64,000 nt of DNA, from contig NZ_JADYTF010000001.1 of the NCBI RefSeq assembly GCF_021530995.1, positions 1 to 64,000 on the forward strand, in the 5' to 3' direction. Under the pieces are notes generated by a model. That model did not search any database. It worked only from the letters and a program-made list of their open reading frames with translations, and was not told the origin of the DNA. This DNA is from Bacteroides caecigallinarum (GTDB taxonomy: Bacteria; Bacteroidota; Bacteroidia; Bacteroidales; Bacteroidaceae). A program made the translations under genes and the position numbers. This document shows, in pieces, positions 44,913-53,488 of the stretch; the stretch's first letter is position 1; the number at the start of each line of letters is the position of its first letter.

Positions 44913-45218
44913 AACAGACAGATGAAGTTTTATAAATGCCTCTTTAATATAAAATCAAATAGAATTCAAATCCGTCATAAAATTACATGATATAAATAAA
45001 AAACGAAAACATTAGAAAAGAGTTTTTTAAGTTGGATGTAATTATTACATTCTATAAATGTTTCCAAAAGCAATTCGGCATACTGCCTACTGATTTTGTA
45101 AAAAATTGAAGAGTCATGAATAATCATCGTTATGCGAATAGTGAATTAATAATTATCTTCTCGCTGACCTTTGGTTCATTTGAATTAACTTTGCACCGCA
45201 ATTGATTTTCGCAAAAAA
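44913..45218. other. 306-bp intergenic region before the CLC gene
   Basis: It contains the upstream in-frame remnant of the EamA gene (to about 44978), a perfect 15-bp palindrome ATGTAATTATTACAT (45036-45050), and the TAACTTTG promoter element of the CLC gene (45186-45193). I looked for the fluoride (crcB) riboswitch consensus because of the CLC type and did not find it. Confidence 0.6.
45186..45193 (+). promoter_or_regulatory. -7 promoter element for the CLC gene
   Basis: TAACTTTG, exact TAnnTTTG, 25 bases upstream of the ATG at 45219. The leader is therefore too short for a riboswitch. Confidence 0.6.
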
Positions 45219-46502
45219 ATGAGACTTGACAGAAACATTACTAAGATTGGCAACAAGACGGAACAGCTGCCCATATTATGGTACCTGATAAAATGGACAA
45301 TCATAGGGGCAGTGGCAGGAGCATTGATAGGCTCAGCATCAGCATTACTGCTAGCATCACTTAACTGGGCTACAGATTATCGTGAAAGTCACCTTTGGAT
45401 TATAGCTTTACTTCCCTTAGGAGGCCTTGCTATTGGACTGATGTACCATTTTCTGGCAGGAACTGCAGCTAAAGGCAATAATTTTCTGATAGAGGAGATA
45501 CGTTCGTCACGAAACATCATTCCTTTCAAGATGGCACCACTGGTATATATAGGTACGGTACTTACTCACCTATTCGGTGGTTCTGCCGGACGCGAAGGTA
45601 CCGGAGTACAGATGGGTGGCGCCATTGCAGACTTTATGTCGCGTCTGTTCAAGATGCATCCTTACGACAGGAAGATTATGATTCAGATAGGTATAGGAGC
45701 AGGATTCGCATCTATATTTGGAACTCCACTTGCAGGCGCGGTTTTTGCCCTTGAAGTAATCATTGTAGGGCGACTGAGATACGACGCCATACTACCGGTT
45801 TTCCTATCAGCATTCTTTGCCAATCTTACATGTCATGCCTGGGGAATAGCACACACACATTACTGCATCAGTCAAACTCCTGCTATAAACATACAGACAT
45901 TATTACTTGTACTGGCGTCAAGTATCATCTTCGGACTGGCAGCAATGACATTCTCACGCTTCATTGAGGTTTGGAGCGGTCTAGCTAAAAGATACATAAG
46001 CTACCCTCCTATGCGTCCTTTCATAGGAGGTATATTTATCGCACTCAGTGTCTATCTACTCGGTACCACCAAATATATCGGTCTAGGTGTTCCCACTATA
46101 GTAGCATCATTCAGCGAGGTTCAGATGTGGTATGACTTCCTTTTGAAAATACTTCTCACAACATTTACTATAGGTGTAGGCTTCAAGGGAGGAGAGGTTA
46201 CTCCGTTGTTCTTCGTTGGTGCAACACTAGGCAGTGCTTTGTCCGCTATACTTCCACTGCACGTATCATTACTGGCAGGATTGGGTTTCGTTGCAGTATT
46301 TGCAGGTGCCACCAACACCCCTATAGCATGCACTCTCATGGGTATAGAACTGTTTGGAGCCGATGCTGCTGTTTATATCGGTATAGCATGTGTCACAGCA
46401 TACATGTTTTCAGGTCATACCGGAATTTACACCTCACAGGTGATAGGAAGCCCGAAACATATCATATTTTGGAAAAAGAAAAAAGGTAAAATGCTTGACT
46501 AA
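45219..46502 (+). CDS. CLC-family anion channel/antiporter, CLC-F-like
   Basis: 427 aa with about ten to twelve membrane helices and no CBS domains. The signature GGSAGREGTGVQMGG carries the gating glutamate E126 in GREG. Where chloride-type CLCs have GSGIP, this protein has KGNNFLIEEI (G86-N87-N88), without the anion-coordinating serine. That combination (GREGT plus GNN) recalls CLC-F fluoride/proton antiporters, so fluoride export is a reasonable hypothesis, based on memory of the family rather than on alignment. It is monocistronic, with its own promoter and no fluoride riboswitch. Confidence 0.85.
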   Translation: MRLDRNITKIGNKTEQLPILWYLIKWTIIGAVAGALIGSASALLLASLNWATDYRESHLWIIALLPLGGLAIGLMYHFLAGTAAKGNNFLIEEIRSSRNIIPFKMAPLVYIGTVLTHLFGGSAGREGTGVQMGGAIADFMSRLFKMHPYDRKIMIQIGIGAGFASIFGTPLAGAVFALEVIIVGRLRYDAILPVFLSAFFANLTCHAWGIAHTHYCISQTPAINIQTLLLVLASSIIFGLAAMTFSRFIEVWSGLAKRYISYPPMRPFIGGIFIALSVYLLGTTKYIGLGVPTIVASFSEVQMWYDFLLKILLTTFTIGVGFKGGEVTPLFFVGATLGSALSAILPLHVSLLAGLGFVAVFAGATNTPIACTLMGIELFGADAAVYIGIACVTAYMFSGHTGIYTSQVIGSPKHIIFWKKKKGKMLD

Positions 46503-46547
46503 AACTGTTTTTTCAAAGAAATACTTGATTTTTATCAACAAAGTCTT

Positions 46548-46555
46548 TAATTTTG
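46548..46555 (+). promoter_or_regulatory. -7 promoter element for the bile-salt-hydrolase-like gene
   Basis: TAATTTTG, exact TAnnTTTG, with TTG at 46525-46527 20 bases upstream as -33. The ATG is at 46625. Confidence 0.6.
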
Positions 46556-46624
46556 AGGGTATAAGCAACAAAACTGTTACTTATGTTGTTTAGTATCGTA
46601 AAAGAACAAAGACATTCATAGTTT

Positions 46625-47749
46625 ATGAAAAAACAAATTCTTACAACCGGAAGCTCAACGAAATTAATCAAAAGATCAATGAAGTTAATGTGTCTGGCTA
46701 CAGCAATTGCAGTTACAGACACAAACACAGCAAATGCCTGCACCGGCATCACACTTACAGCTAAAGACAGTACAAAAATCCTGGCCAGAACAATAGAATG
46801 GGGAGGAAGCGACCTAAACAGCCAGTATGTGATAGTTCCTCGCGGATACACAGCACAGTCGTACATACCAGGAGGGGTAGACGGAATGAAGTTTACTTCG
46901 AAATACGGATATGTGGGTTTGGCTGTAGAACAAAAAGAGTTTATCGCTGAAGGACTTAACGAAAAAGGTCTCTCTGCCGGCCTGTTCTATTTCCCCAAAT
47001 ACGGAAAATATGAAGACTACAATGCAGCAGAAAAAGAACAAAGCATAGCCGATCTGCAATTGGTTTCATGGATTCTTGGGGAATGTGCCAGCGTAGATGA
47101 AGTGAAAGATGCTATAAACAAGATTCATGTAATAGCCATAGACCCGAGAGCATCAACCGTTCACTGGAGATTTGCCGACACTACAGGAAGACAAATAGTG
47201 CTTGAAATAATCGACGGGAAGCCTATATTCTATGAGAATGAGCTTGGAGTACTGACAAATTCGCCTGATTTTAACTGGCAGATGACCAATCTGAACAATT
47301 ACGTGAACCTCTTCCCCGGCTCAGCCCCATCGCAGAAACTTGGAGAAACTGAACTTTCACAGTTTGGAGCAGGCAGCGGATTCCTCGGAATTCCGGGTGA
47401 TGTCACTCCCCCATCCAGATTTGTAAGAGCAGCATTCTATCAGGCAACAGCACCAGTACAGAACACTTCGGAAGAGACTGTGCTTCAAGGGTTCCAGATT
47501 CTGAATAATTTTGATATTCCATTAGGAATAGAGTTTGCACGCGGTCAAATTCCAGTGGACATACCTAGTGCCACACAGTGGACTTCGGCTACAGATATGA
47601 ATAACCTGAAGATATACTTCCGCTCGATGTATAACAGTGCCATAAGAAGTATAGACTTAAAGGAAATTGATTTCAATAAAGTGAAGTATCGCGCTGTGCC
47701 TATGGATACTCAGAAACAACAACCGATTTACAACATCAAAGTGAAATAA
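46625..47749 (+). CDS. Choloylglycine hydrolase / penicillin V acylase family protein
   Basis: 374 aa. Leader sequence of about 38 residues ending TANA, directly followed by C39 (CTGITLTAKD), which would be the N-terminal nucleophile after cleavage. Other family positions are visible: Arg in ARTIEWGG, Asn in LTNSPDFNWQ and Arg in PPSRFVRAAF. The acidic residue after that first Arg is Glu rather than the Asp typical of Gram-positive bile salt hydrolases, as in Gram-negative cluster members. By family it cleaves the amide bond of conjugated bile salts or related N-acyl amides in the periplasm; substrate preference is not predictable. Confidence 0.88.
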   Translation: MKKQILTTGSSTKLIKRSMKLMCLATAIAVTDTNTANACTGITLTAKDSTKILARTIEWGGSDLNSQYVIVPRGYTAQSYIPGGVDGMKFTSKYGYVGLAVEQKEFIAEGLNEKGLSAGLFYFPKYGKYEDYNAAEKEQSIADLQLVSWILGECASVDEVKDAINKIHVIAIDPRASTVHWRFADTTGRQIVLEIIDGKPIFYENELGVLTNSPDFNWQMTNLNNYVNLFPGSAPSQKLGETELSQFGAGSGFLGIPGDVTPPSRFVRAAFYQATAPVQNTSEETVLQGFQILNNFDIPLGIEFARGQIPVDIPSATQWTSATDMNNLKIYFRSMYNSAIRSIDLKEIDFNKVKYRAVPMDTQKQQPIYNIKVK

Positions 47750-47762
47750 GATATTTATAGAA

Positions 47763-47797
47763 AAACGGATTGCCCCGAAACGAGACAATCCGTTTCT
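47763..47797. terminator. Terminator between the hydrolase and nucleotidyltransferase genes
   Basis: AAACGGATTG (47763-47772) and CAATCCGTTT (47786-47795) form a perfect 10-bp stem; T-rich sequence on the plus side and A-run complement on the minus side make it usable by both converging genes. Confidence 0.75.
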
Positions 47798-47821
47798 TAG
47801 TATATATTGTAAAATTGTTTA

Positions 47822-48727
47822 TCAGAACAATTTTGAAGGATATTCACCAGCATCAACCAAAGCCTGAATCTTATCAACCACACTCTGACGGTCAGCTGCG
47901 TATGTAACACCGAACCACTTAGAAGTAGTGTCAAGAACCTTAACATTGGCAGTATTTTCGTTGATAAGTTTATTTACCATCAATGGAATGAAATATTCTG
48001 CTTTCAGATTTTCCTTGTTTGCATCGAGGAATTCAACGAAGTAGTCTTCTGAATATTTGAAATAGTCAGGAGTGAAACCCCACATGTTCATAGAAACAGG
48101 AGTGTTGTCTTCAATACCTACCCATTCGCCATTTTCATCCTTATAGCTAACCACTCCGTCTACACGCATGATTTCAGTGCGCTCAACTACTGTAGTCAGG
48201 TTGCCTTCTTCATTAGCAGAACAGATACCACGTGCTACAGAACCACTTTCAGACAAAGTGTTACCTACACGGAAACCTACCATGCAATAGTTGTTCTTTG
48301 AACCTTCAGGAAGTTCTGAAAGATATTTGCCAATAACAGCAAAACTGTCTCTTCCATAGAAGTCGTCAGCATTGATTACTGCAAAAGGTTCTTTGATAAC
48401 ATCCTTACCCATCAATACTGCGTGGTTTGTACCCCAAGGTTTAACACGTCCTTCAGGACAAGTATAACCTGCAGGAAGCTTGTCCAATGCCTGGAACACT
48501 ACTTCTACAGGAATATGGTTTTCATATTTACAAAGGACTTTATTGCGGAAGTCTTCTTCGAAGTCTTTACGGATTACGAAAACTATCTTACCAAATCCGC
48601 CACGAATAGCATCGAAGATAGAATAATCCATGATAGTTTCACCATTAGGACCCAGTCCGTCAAGCTGTTTAAGGCCACCGTAACGACTTCCCATACCGGC
48701 TGCCAATACAAATAATGTTGGTTTCAT
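47822..48727 (-). CDS. Sugar-phosphate nucleotidyltransferase family protein
   Basis: 301 aa. The N-terminus has the nucleotide-binding AAGMGSRYGGLKQLDG signature (GxGxR...K) of the nucleotidyltransferases that activate sugar phosphates, with the metal-binding INADDFYGRDSF near 115-126. It is annotated in this group as nucleotidyltransferase family protein, but the sugar and nucleotide are not determinable. No glycosyltransferase or capsule genes are next to it. Codon bias indicates substantial expression. It has a TATCTTTG promoter and a shared terminator. Confidence 0.88.
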   Translation of the reverse strand: MKPTLFVLAAGMGSRYGGLKQLDGLGPNGETIMDYSIFDAIRGGFGKIVFVIRKDFEEDFRNKVLCKYENHIPVEVVFQALDKLPAGYTCPEGRVKPWGTNHAVLMGKDVIKEPFAVINADDFYGRDSFAVIGKYLSELPEGSKNNYCMVGFRVGNTLSESGSVARGICSANEEGNLTTVVERTEIMRVDGVVSYKDENGEWVGIEDNTPVSMNMWGFTPDYFKYSEDYFVEFLDANKENLKAEYFIPLMVNKLINENTANVKVLDTTSKWFGVTYAADRQSVVDKIQALVDAGEYPSKLF

Positions 48728-48754
48728 AAGTTTTAATTTTAGTTAGTAACTATG

Positions 48755-48762
48755 CAAAGATA
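48755..48762 (-). promoter_or_regulatory. -7 promoter element for the nucleotidyltransferase gene
   Basis: Reads TATCTTTG on the minus strand (exact consensus), 27 bases upstream of the ATG at 48727. Confidence 0.6.
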
Positions 48763-48826
48763 GACATTATATTATTAATGGAATAGTTCCTGAACAATTT
48801 ATATTCATTTGTAGTTATTTTTTTAG

Positions 48827-48834
48827 TATATTCG
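48827..48834 (+). promoter_or_regulatory. Candidate -7 element for the tamB-bamA operon
   Basis: TATATTCG, one change from TAnnTTTG, 22 bases before the ATG at 48857. Confidence 0.4.
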
Positions 48835-48856
48835 CAAGCATAAAGTAACACCAGAC

Positions 48857-51800
48857 ATGAAAAAGTTTTTAAAATGGACAGGAATAATCATATCTATTCC
48901 GTTCGCTTTACTCATCATAATTTCAATCCTGATATACATTCCACCTATACAAAATTTTGCAGTCAGGAAAGCAGCTACCATAGCTTCGGAGGCTGCTGGT
49001 ATGGATATAAACGTAGGCAAAATAACACTATCTTTTCCACTTAATCTGAATATTCACCGTGTTTCGGCCATAGAGAATGGAGATACGCTACTTAGTGCAG
49101 GACAGATAAGCCTGAAAATACAGATGCGCCCGCTTCTGAAAAAACAAGTAGAGATTGATGCTTTCAAGCTGAAAGACATCAGCCTCAACACAAAAAATAT
49201 GATAGAGGGGCTTACACTGAAAGGACTGATGGGAGAGCTTTATCTGGAATCGCACGGGATAGCATTAAGTCCGGAAACAGCTATAATAAATGAACTAAGA
49301 ATAAAAGACACTGATCTGGATGTATGTATAGCAGATACTACGGCTGCAGATACTACAGCCAGCGAACCTCTATATTGGAAAATAATGCTACAGAAAGCCC
49401 AAATAGACAATGTAGCTGTACAACTTAACATGCCTCTTGACAGCATGAATATGAATCTTAAGCTTAATCAGGCATTACTGGCTGGTGGTATGATAGACCT
49501 GAAAAAGGAAGAATATTCACTAAAAACTTTATCTGTAAAAAATTCTGCTGCTGAATACATAACCGGAAATACAGACAGTATAAAAACTGAAGGATTCAAT
49601 CCTTCACAAATATTACTGACAGGAGTTAATATAGGTTTGGATTCGGTTTATTACTGCGGCAACACCATAAGGGCAGGAATCAATCATTTGAGGATGAAGG
49701 AGAGTTGCGGAACTGACAAGTCGGCAAAGCCAATGGAAATTATTTCTGCCGAGGGAAAAATAAACATGAATGACAAAGGCATGAATATTTCCGGCTTTGA
49801 GCTGAAGACTACAGACTCATACATAACGATGCAGGCAAGTGCCGGAATATGGGATAATGACGGAAGTATTTCAGCCAGAATAATGGCCGACATAGGCAAA
49901 CACGACCTGTTACGCTTTATCGCAGACGTGCCGGAAGAATCGGCTTTACCAATTTCTCAATTCAAAAAAGACTTTCCTTCTGTTCCGCTCCAAATCAGAG
50001 CCGGAGTGGACGGAAGTGTCAATGCTTTGCGTATAACATCGGTAAGTGCTGAAATACCCGGACATATAAGGTTTGCAGCCGACGGATATGCAAACGACAT
50101 CATGGACACTACAAAAATGTGTGCACACATAGACTTGAAAGCTGATTTTCCGGATGTGAAGTTTGCACAATCATTTTTGGGCTCGACCGTAGTACCGGCC
50201 GACTTGACTATGAGCGGAACTTTCGATCTGAAAAACGACAGCGTGACTGCATCGGTCAATGTACAGCAAGGTGATGGCAACGTCAGTCTGAATGCAGGAT
50301 ATATACCCAAGCGTGAAGCTTACTTTGCCGGTATTGATATCGCAGACTTGAACATGCATAATTTCATGCCTGAAGATTCGCTGTTCAGAGTCAGTGCTTC
50401 GGTAAGGGCTGATGGAAGCGGGCTTGATTTCATGTCGCCACAAAGCAATATGGAAGCAAAAGCCAGTATCACGAACCTGGAATATGCAAGGCGTGCAGTG
50501 TCTGGCGTAAACATAAACGCCAGTCTGAAGAATGGCAATCTGAATGCTCTTATTGACATCAATGACAATCTGATGGACATTTCATCAGTGTTGCGCGCTG
50601 ATATCTCGGCTGAAAAAATTGCTGCAGGAATAAAAACAGATATCAAAAGGCTTGACCTGCATGCCATGGGAATTTCTCCAGAGCCTTTCAAGATGGCTGA
50701 AACTATAAGTATAGACGCACAAACGGACATGAGCCAAAGGCACAGCGCAAAAGTCAAAGTGGGCGATATCAGGCTGATTACTCCTAAAAGGACTTTCAAA
50801 ACCAAGGATATTAACCTTGGTATCAGTATGACGGAAGATTCGCTGAGAAGTTACATTAACTCAGGCGATATGACTATGCTCCTTAGAACGACCGGCGGTA
50901 TAGACTTAATCTCGGAAAGAATCTCAAGGATTTCTTCTGTAATAGAAAAGCAATGGAAAAACAGGAGTATGAATCTGGATTCTATTAGAGAAATGCTGCC
51001 CGAAACAACATTCAGGATATTTGCCGGCGATGACAATCCATTTGTAAATACTATGGAAATGAGAGGCATAGGTTTAAAAAGAATGTATGCATCATTTGCC
51101 ACATCTTCCGCAAAGGGAATAGAAAGCAAGGCTTATCTGTATGGTCTGTATACTGACAGCCTACGCCTGGACACAATAAATTTTAATGCCGTACAAGACT
51201 CCACAGGTATTATACTTACAGGTGGGGTAAAAGCAGGAAAAACGAAGAAGCAGGAGGCTTTCGGAATTACATTGAATGGTGAAATCCGGAATGATAATGC
51301 CAGCCTGATTGTGAGATACAACAATGAAAAGGGTGAAACCGGAGCTCATATAGGACTGAAATCCGTATTACGCAAAAGGGGGATAAGCCTGCATGTAATA
51401 CCGGAAAATCCTATTCTAGTATACCGCAAATTCAATCTGAATCCGGAAAATTATATTTTCCTGGCCGATAAGGGAAGAATATTGGCAGACATGCGCCTTA
51501 CAGACGATAACGGAACGGGACTTCAGATTTACTCTGTTCCGGACTCAACTTCATTACAAGATATTACTGTAGCAATAAACCGTCTTGACATAGGAGAATT
51601 CAAGCGGATAATTCCATATATGCCGCCTGTACAGGGTATTATAAATGCCGAAGCTCACTATGTTCAGCAAAACGAAGAATCGTTTATGACTGCCATAGAG
51701 ACAGGAATAGAAAGTTTTGCATACGGAGGAGCACCTCTGGGTAATTGGAATATGAGTGCGGTATATCTTCCTACTGACGATGGAGGACACCACGTGGACG

Positions 51801-53461
51801 GATTTATAACACGCGACGACAAAACTCTGGCGGAGATAAACGGACAGTATAAGGCTGCAGAAAAAGACGGAGAAGAAGACAATATAAATGCTCGTCTGAA
51901 CATCCGGCAATTTCCACTGGCACTTGCCGGCGCGTTCGTTCCTGAAGATATGGCATCGCTATCAGGATATGCAAGTGCGGATGTATCTATAGGCGGATCC
52001 ACATCATCGCCTGCAATAAACGGTAGTATGCAAACGGACAGTGTAAACGTGTTCATACCAATGACATCGATGAACCTTAGGTTTGAGAACAAACCCATAA
52101 CAGTGACGAACAACAGACTGATGTTCGATAAATACAGTATCTACTCAAGAGGAAAAAACCCATACGTAATAGACGGGACAATAGATTTCTCCGATATGGA
52201 AAACATGCGTATGGACTTGATGATGACAGCCAGAAACTTCGAAGTGTTCAACTCTAAGAAAAATCGTAAATCGCTGGTATACGGAAAGATGTATATAGAC
52301 CTAAATACATCAATAAAAGGAACACCTGATGCCATTTCGGTGAAAGGTAACGCAAATATCCTTGGAAGCAGCGACTTTACATACGTATTAAGAGAGTCAC
52401 CTCTGACTGTGGAAGACAGGCTGGCAGAGACAGTGACATTCGTAAATTTTGCGGATACGGCCGCAGCAAAAAGAAAACCTCTACAGGAGGTACGTCCAGG
52501 AGGTATAGATATGTTGGTAAACCTGCATATTGACCAGGCTGTACAATGCAAGGTTGATATAAACGAAAGCGGATCGAACTATATGCGTGTGGAGGGTGGC
52601 GGCGACCTGGCATTCCAATATACTCCGGATGGAAACATGCTGCTGAACGGACGTTACCAGCTTATGAGCGGTGAAATGAAATATGAAATGCCGGTCATAC
52701 CGCTCAAGACATTCCGTATTCGTGAAGGCAGCTACATAGAATGGACTGGAAACGTAATGGATCCACGACTGAACATCCAGGCATACGAACGTACAAGAAC
52801 GTCTGTCACTCAGGAAGGACAGGCAGCAAGAATGGTAGGATTCGACGTTGGTGTAAGCATTACCAACAGATTAAGTGATTTGGGATTCGAATTTACTTTG
52901 GATGCACCGGAAGACGGCTCAATGCAGAACGAACTGGCGGCAATGTCTGCCTCACAAAAAAACAAAGCAGCAGTAACAATGCTGGTTACGGGAATGTACA
53001 TTTCTGACAGTTCGACGGCTAAACTGGATGCAAACAGTGCTCTGAACTCATATCTGCAAGGACAGATTAACAATATAGCCGGTAATGCACTCAAGACGAT
53101 TGACCTGAGTGTAGGCATGGAGACTACAAACGCTACGGAAACCGGAGACCAGCGTACGGACTACAACTTCCAGTTTGCAAAACGTTTCTGGAACAACAGA
53201 GTACGTGTGGTGATAGGCGGAAAGATTTCGACTGGTAATGCCGCTGTTAGGGATGAATCGTTCATCGACAATATCTCGCTTGAATACAGACTGGACAACA
53301 GTGGTACAAGGTACGTCAAGCTCTTCCACGACAAGAAATATGCCAATGTGCTGGAAGGAGAAGTGACTGAAACCGGAGCAGGTATAGTACTGAAAAAGAA
53401 AGTGGCACGAATAAAGGATTTATTCATATTTCAAAGGAAAAAGAAAAAGGATGAGGACTAA
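48857..53461 (+). CDS. TamB-like translocation and assembly module protein (AsmA/DUF490)
   Basis: 1534 aa. An N-terminal membrane helix (about 7-29) anchors an AsmA-like start (NFAVRKAATIASEAAGMDINVGKI), followed by well over 1000 residues of repeating amphipathic beta strands, and a C-terminal DUF490/TamB domain (about 1080-1500; GGGDLAFQYTPDGNMLLNG, RIREGSYIEWTG, DPRLNIQAYERTR). Such proteins form long hydrophobic grooves bridging inner and outer membranes and help insert barrel proteins or carry lipids. The BamA/TamA-like gene starts directly after, which supports a TamA-TamB pair. Long single gene with weak promoter upstream. Confidence 0.9.
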   Translation: MKKFLKWTGIIISIPFALLIIISILIYIPPIQNFAVRKAATIASEAAGMDINVGKITLSFPLNLNIHRVSAIENGDTLLSAGQISLKIQMRPLLKKQVEIDAFKLKDISLNTKNMIEGLTLKGLMGELYLESHGIALSPETAIINELRIKDTDLDVCIADTTAADTTASEPLYWKIMLQKAQIDNVAVQLNMPLDSMNMNLKLNQALLAGGMIDLKKEEYSLKTLSVKNSAAEYITGNTDSIKTEGFNPSQILLTGVNIGLDSVYYCGNTIRAGINHLRMKESCGTDKSAKPMEIISAEGKINMNDKGMNISGFELKTTDSYITMQASAGIWDNDGSISARIMADIGKHDLLRFIADVPEESALPISQFKKDFPSVPLQIRAGVDGSVNALRITSVSAEIPGHIRFAADGYANDIMDTTKMCAHIDLKADFPDVKFAQSFLGSTVVPADLTMSGTFDLKNDSVTASVNVQQGDGNVSLNAGYIPKREAYFAGIDIADLNMHNFMPEDSLFRVSASVRADGSGLDFMSPQSNMEAKASITNLEYARRAVSGVNINASLKNGNLNALIDINDNLMDISSVLRADISAEKIAAGIKTDIKRLDLHAMGISPEPFKMAETISIDAQTDMSQRHSAKVKVGDIRLITPKRTFKTKDINLGISMTEDSLRSYINSGDMTMLLRTTGGIDLISERISRISSVIEKQWKNRSMNLDSIREMLPETTFRIFAGDDNPFVNTMEMRGIGLKRMYASFATSSAKGIESKAYLYGLYTDSLRLDTINFNAVQDSTGIILTGGVKAGKTKKQEAFGITLNGEIRNDNASLIVRYNNEKGETGAHIGLKSVLRKRGISLHVIPENPILVYRKFNLNPENYIFLADKGRILADMRLTDDNGTGLQIYSVPDSTSLQDITVAINRLDIGEFKRIIPYMPPVQGIINAEAHYVQQNEESFMTAIETGIESFAYGGAPLGNWNMSAVYLPTDDGGHHVDGFITRDDKTLAEINGQYKAAEKDGEEDNINARLNIRQFPLALAGAFVPEDMASLSGYASADVSIGGSTSSPAINGSMQTDSVNVFIPMTSMNLRFENKPITVTNNRLMFDKYSIYSRGKNPYVIDGTIDFSDMENMRMDLMMTARNFEVFNSKKNRKSLVYGKMYIDLNTSIKGTPDAISVKGNANILGSSDFTYVLRESPLTVEDRLAETVTFVNFADTAAAKRKPLQEVRPGGIDMLVNLHIDQAVQCKVDINESGSNYMRVEGGGDLAFQYTPDGNMLLNGRYQLMSGEMKYEMPVIPLKTFRIREGSYIEWTGNVMDPRLNIQAYERTRTSVTQEGQAARMVGFDVGVSITNRLSDLGFEFTLDAPEDGSMQNELAAMSASQKNKAAVTMLVTGMYISDSSTAKLDANSALNSYLQGQINNIAGNALKTIDLSVGMETTNATETGDQRTDYNFQFAKRFWNNRVRVVIGGKISTGNAAVRDESFIDNISLEYRLDNSGTRYVKLFHDKKYANVLEGEVTETGAGIVLKKKVARIKDLFIFQRKKKKDED

Positions 53462-53488
53462 ATGTTTTCAGATATTAAAGAATTTACA

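Noticed and set aside
45194-45218. Fluoride riboswitch ahead of the CLC gene
   Set aside because: The promoter leaves about 20 untranslated bases, and the crcB-motif consensus is not present anywhere in 44913-45218.
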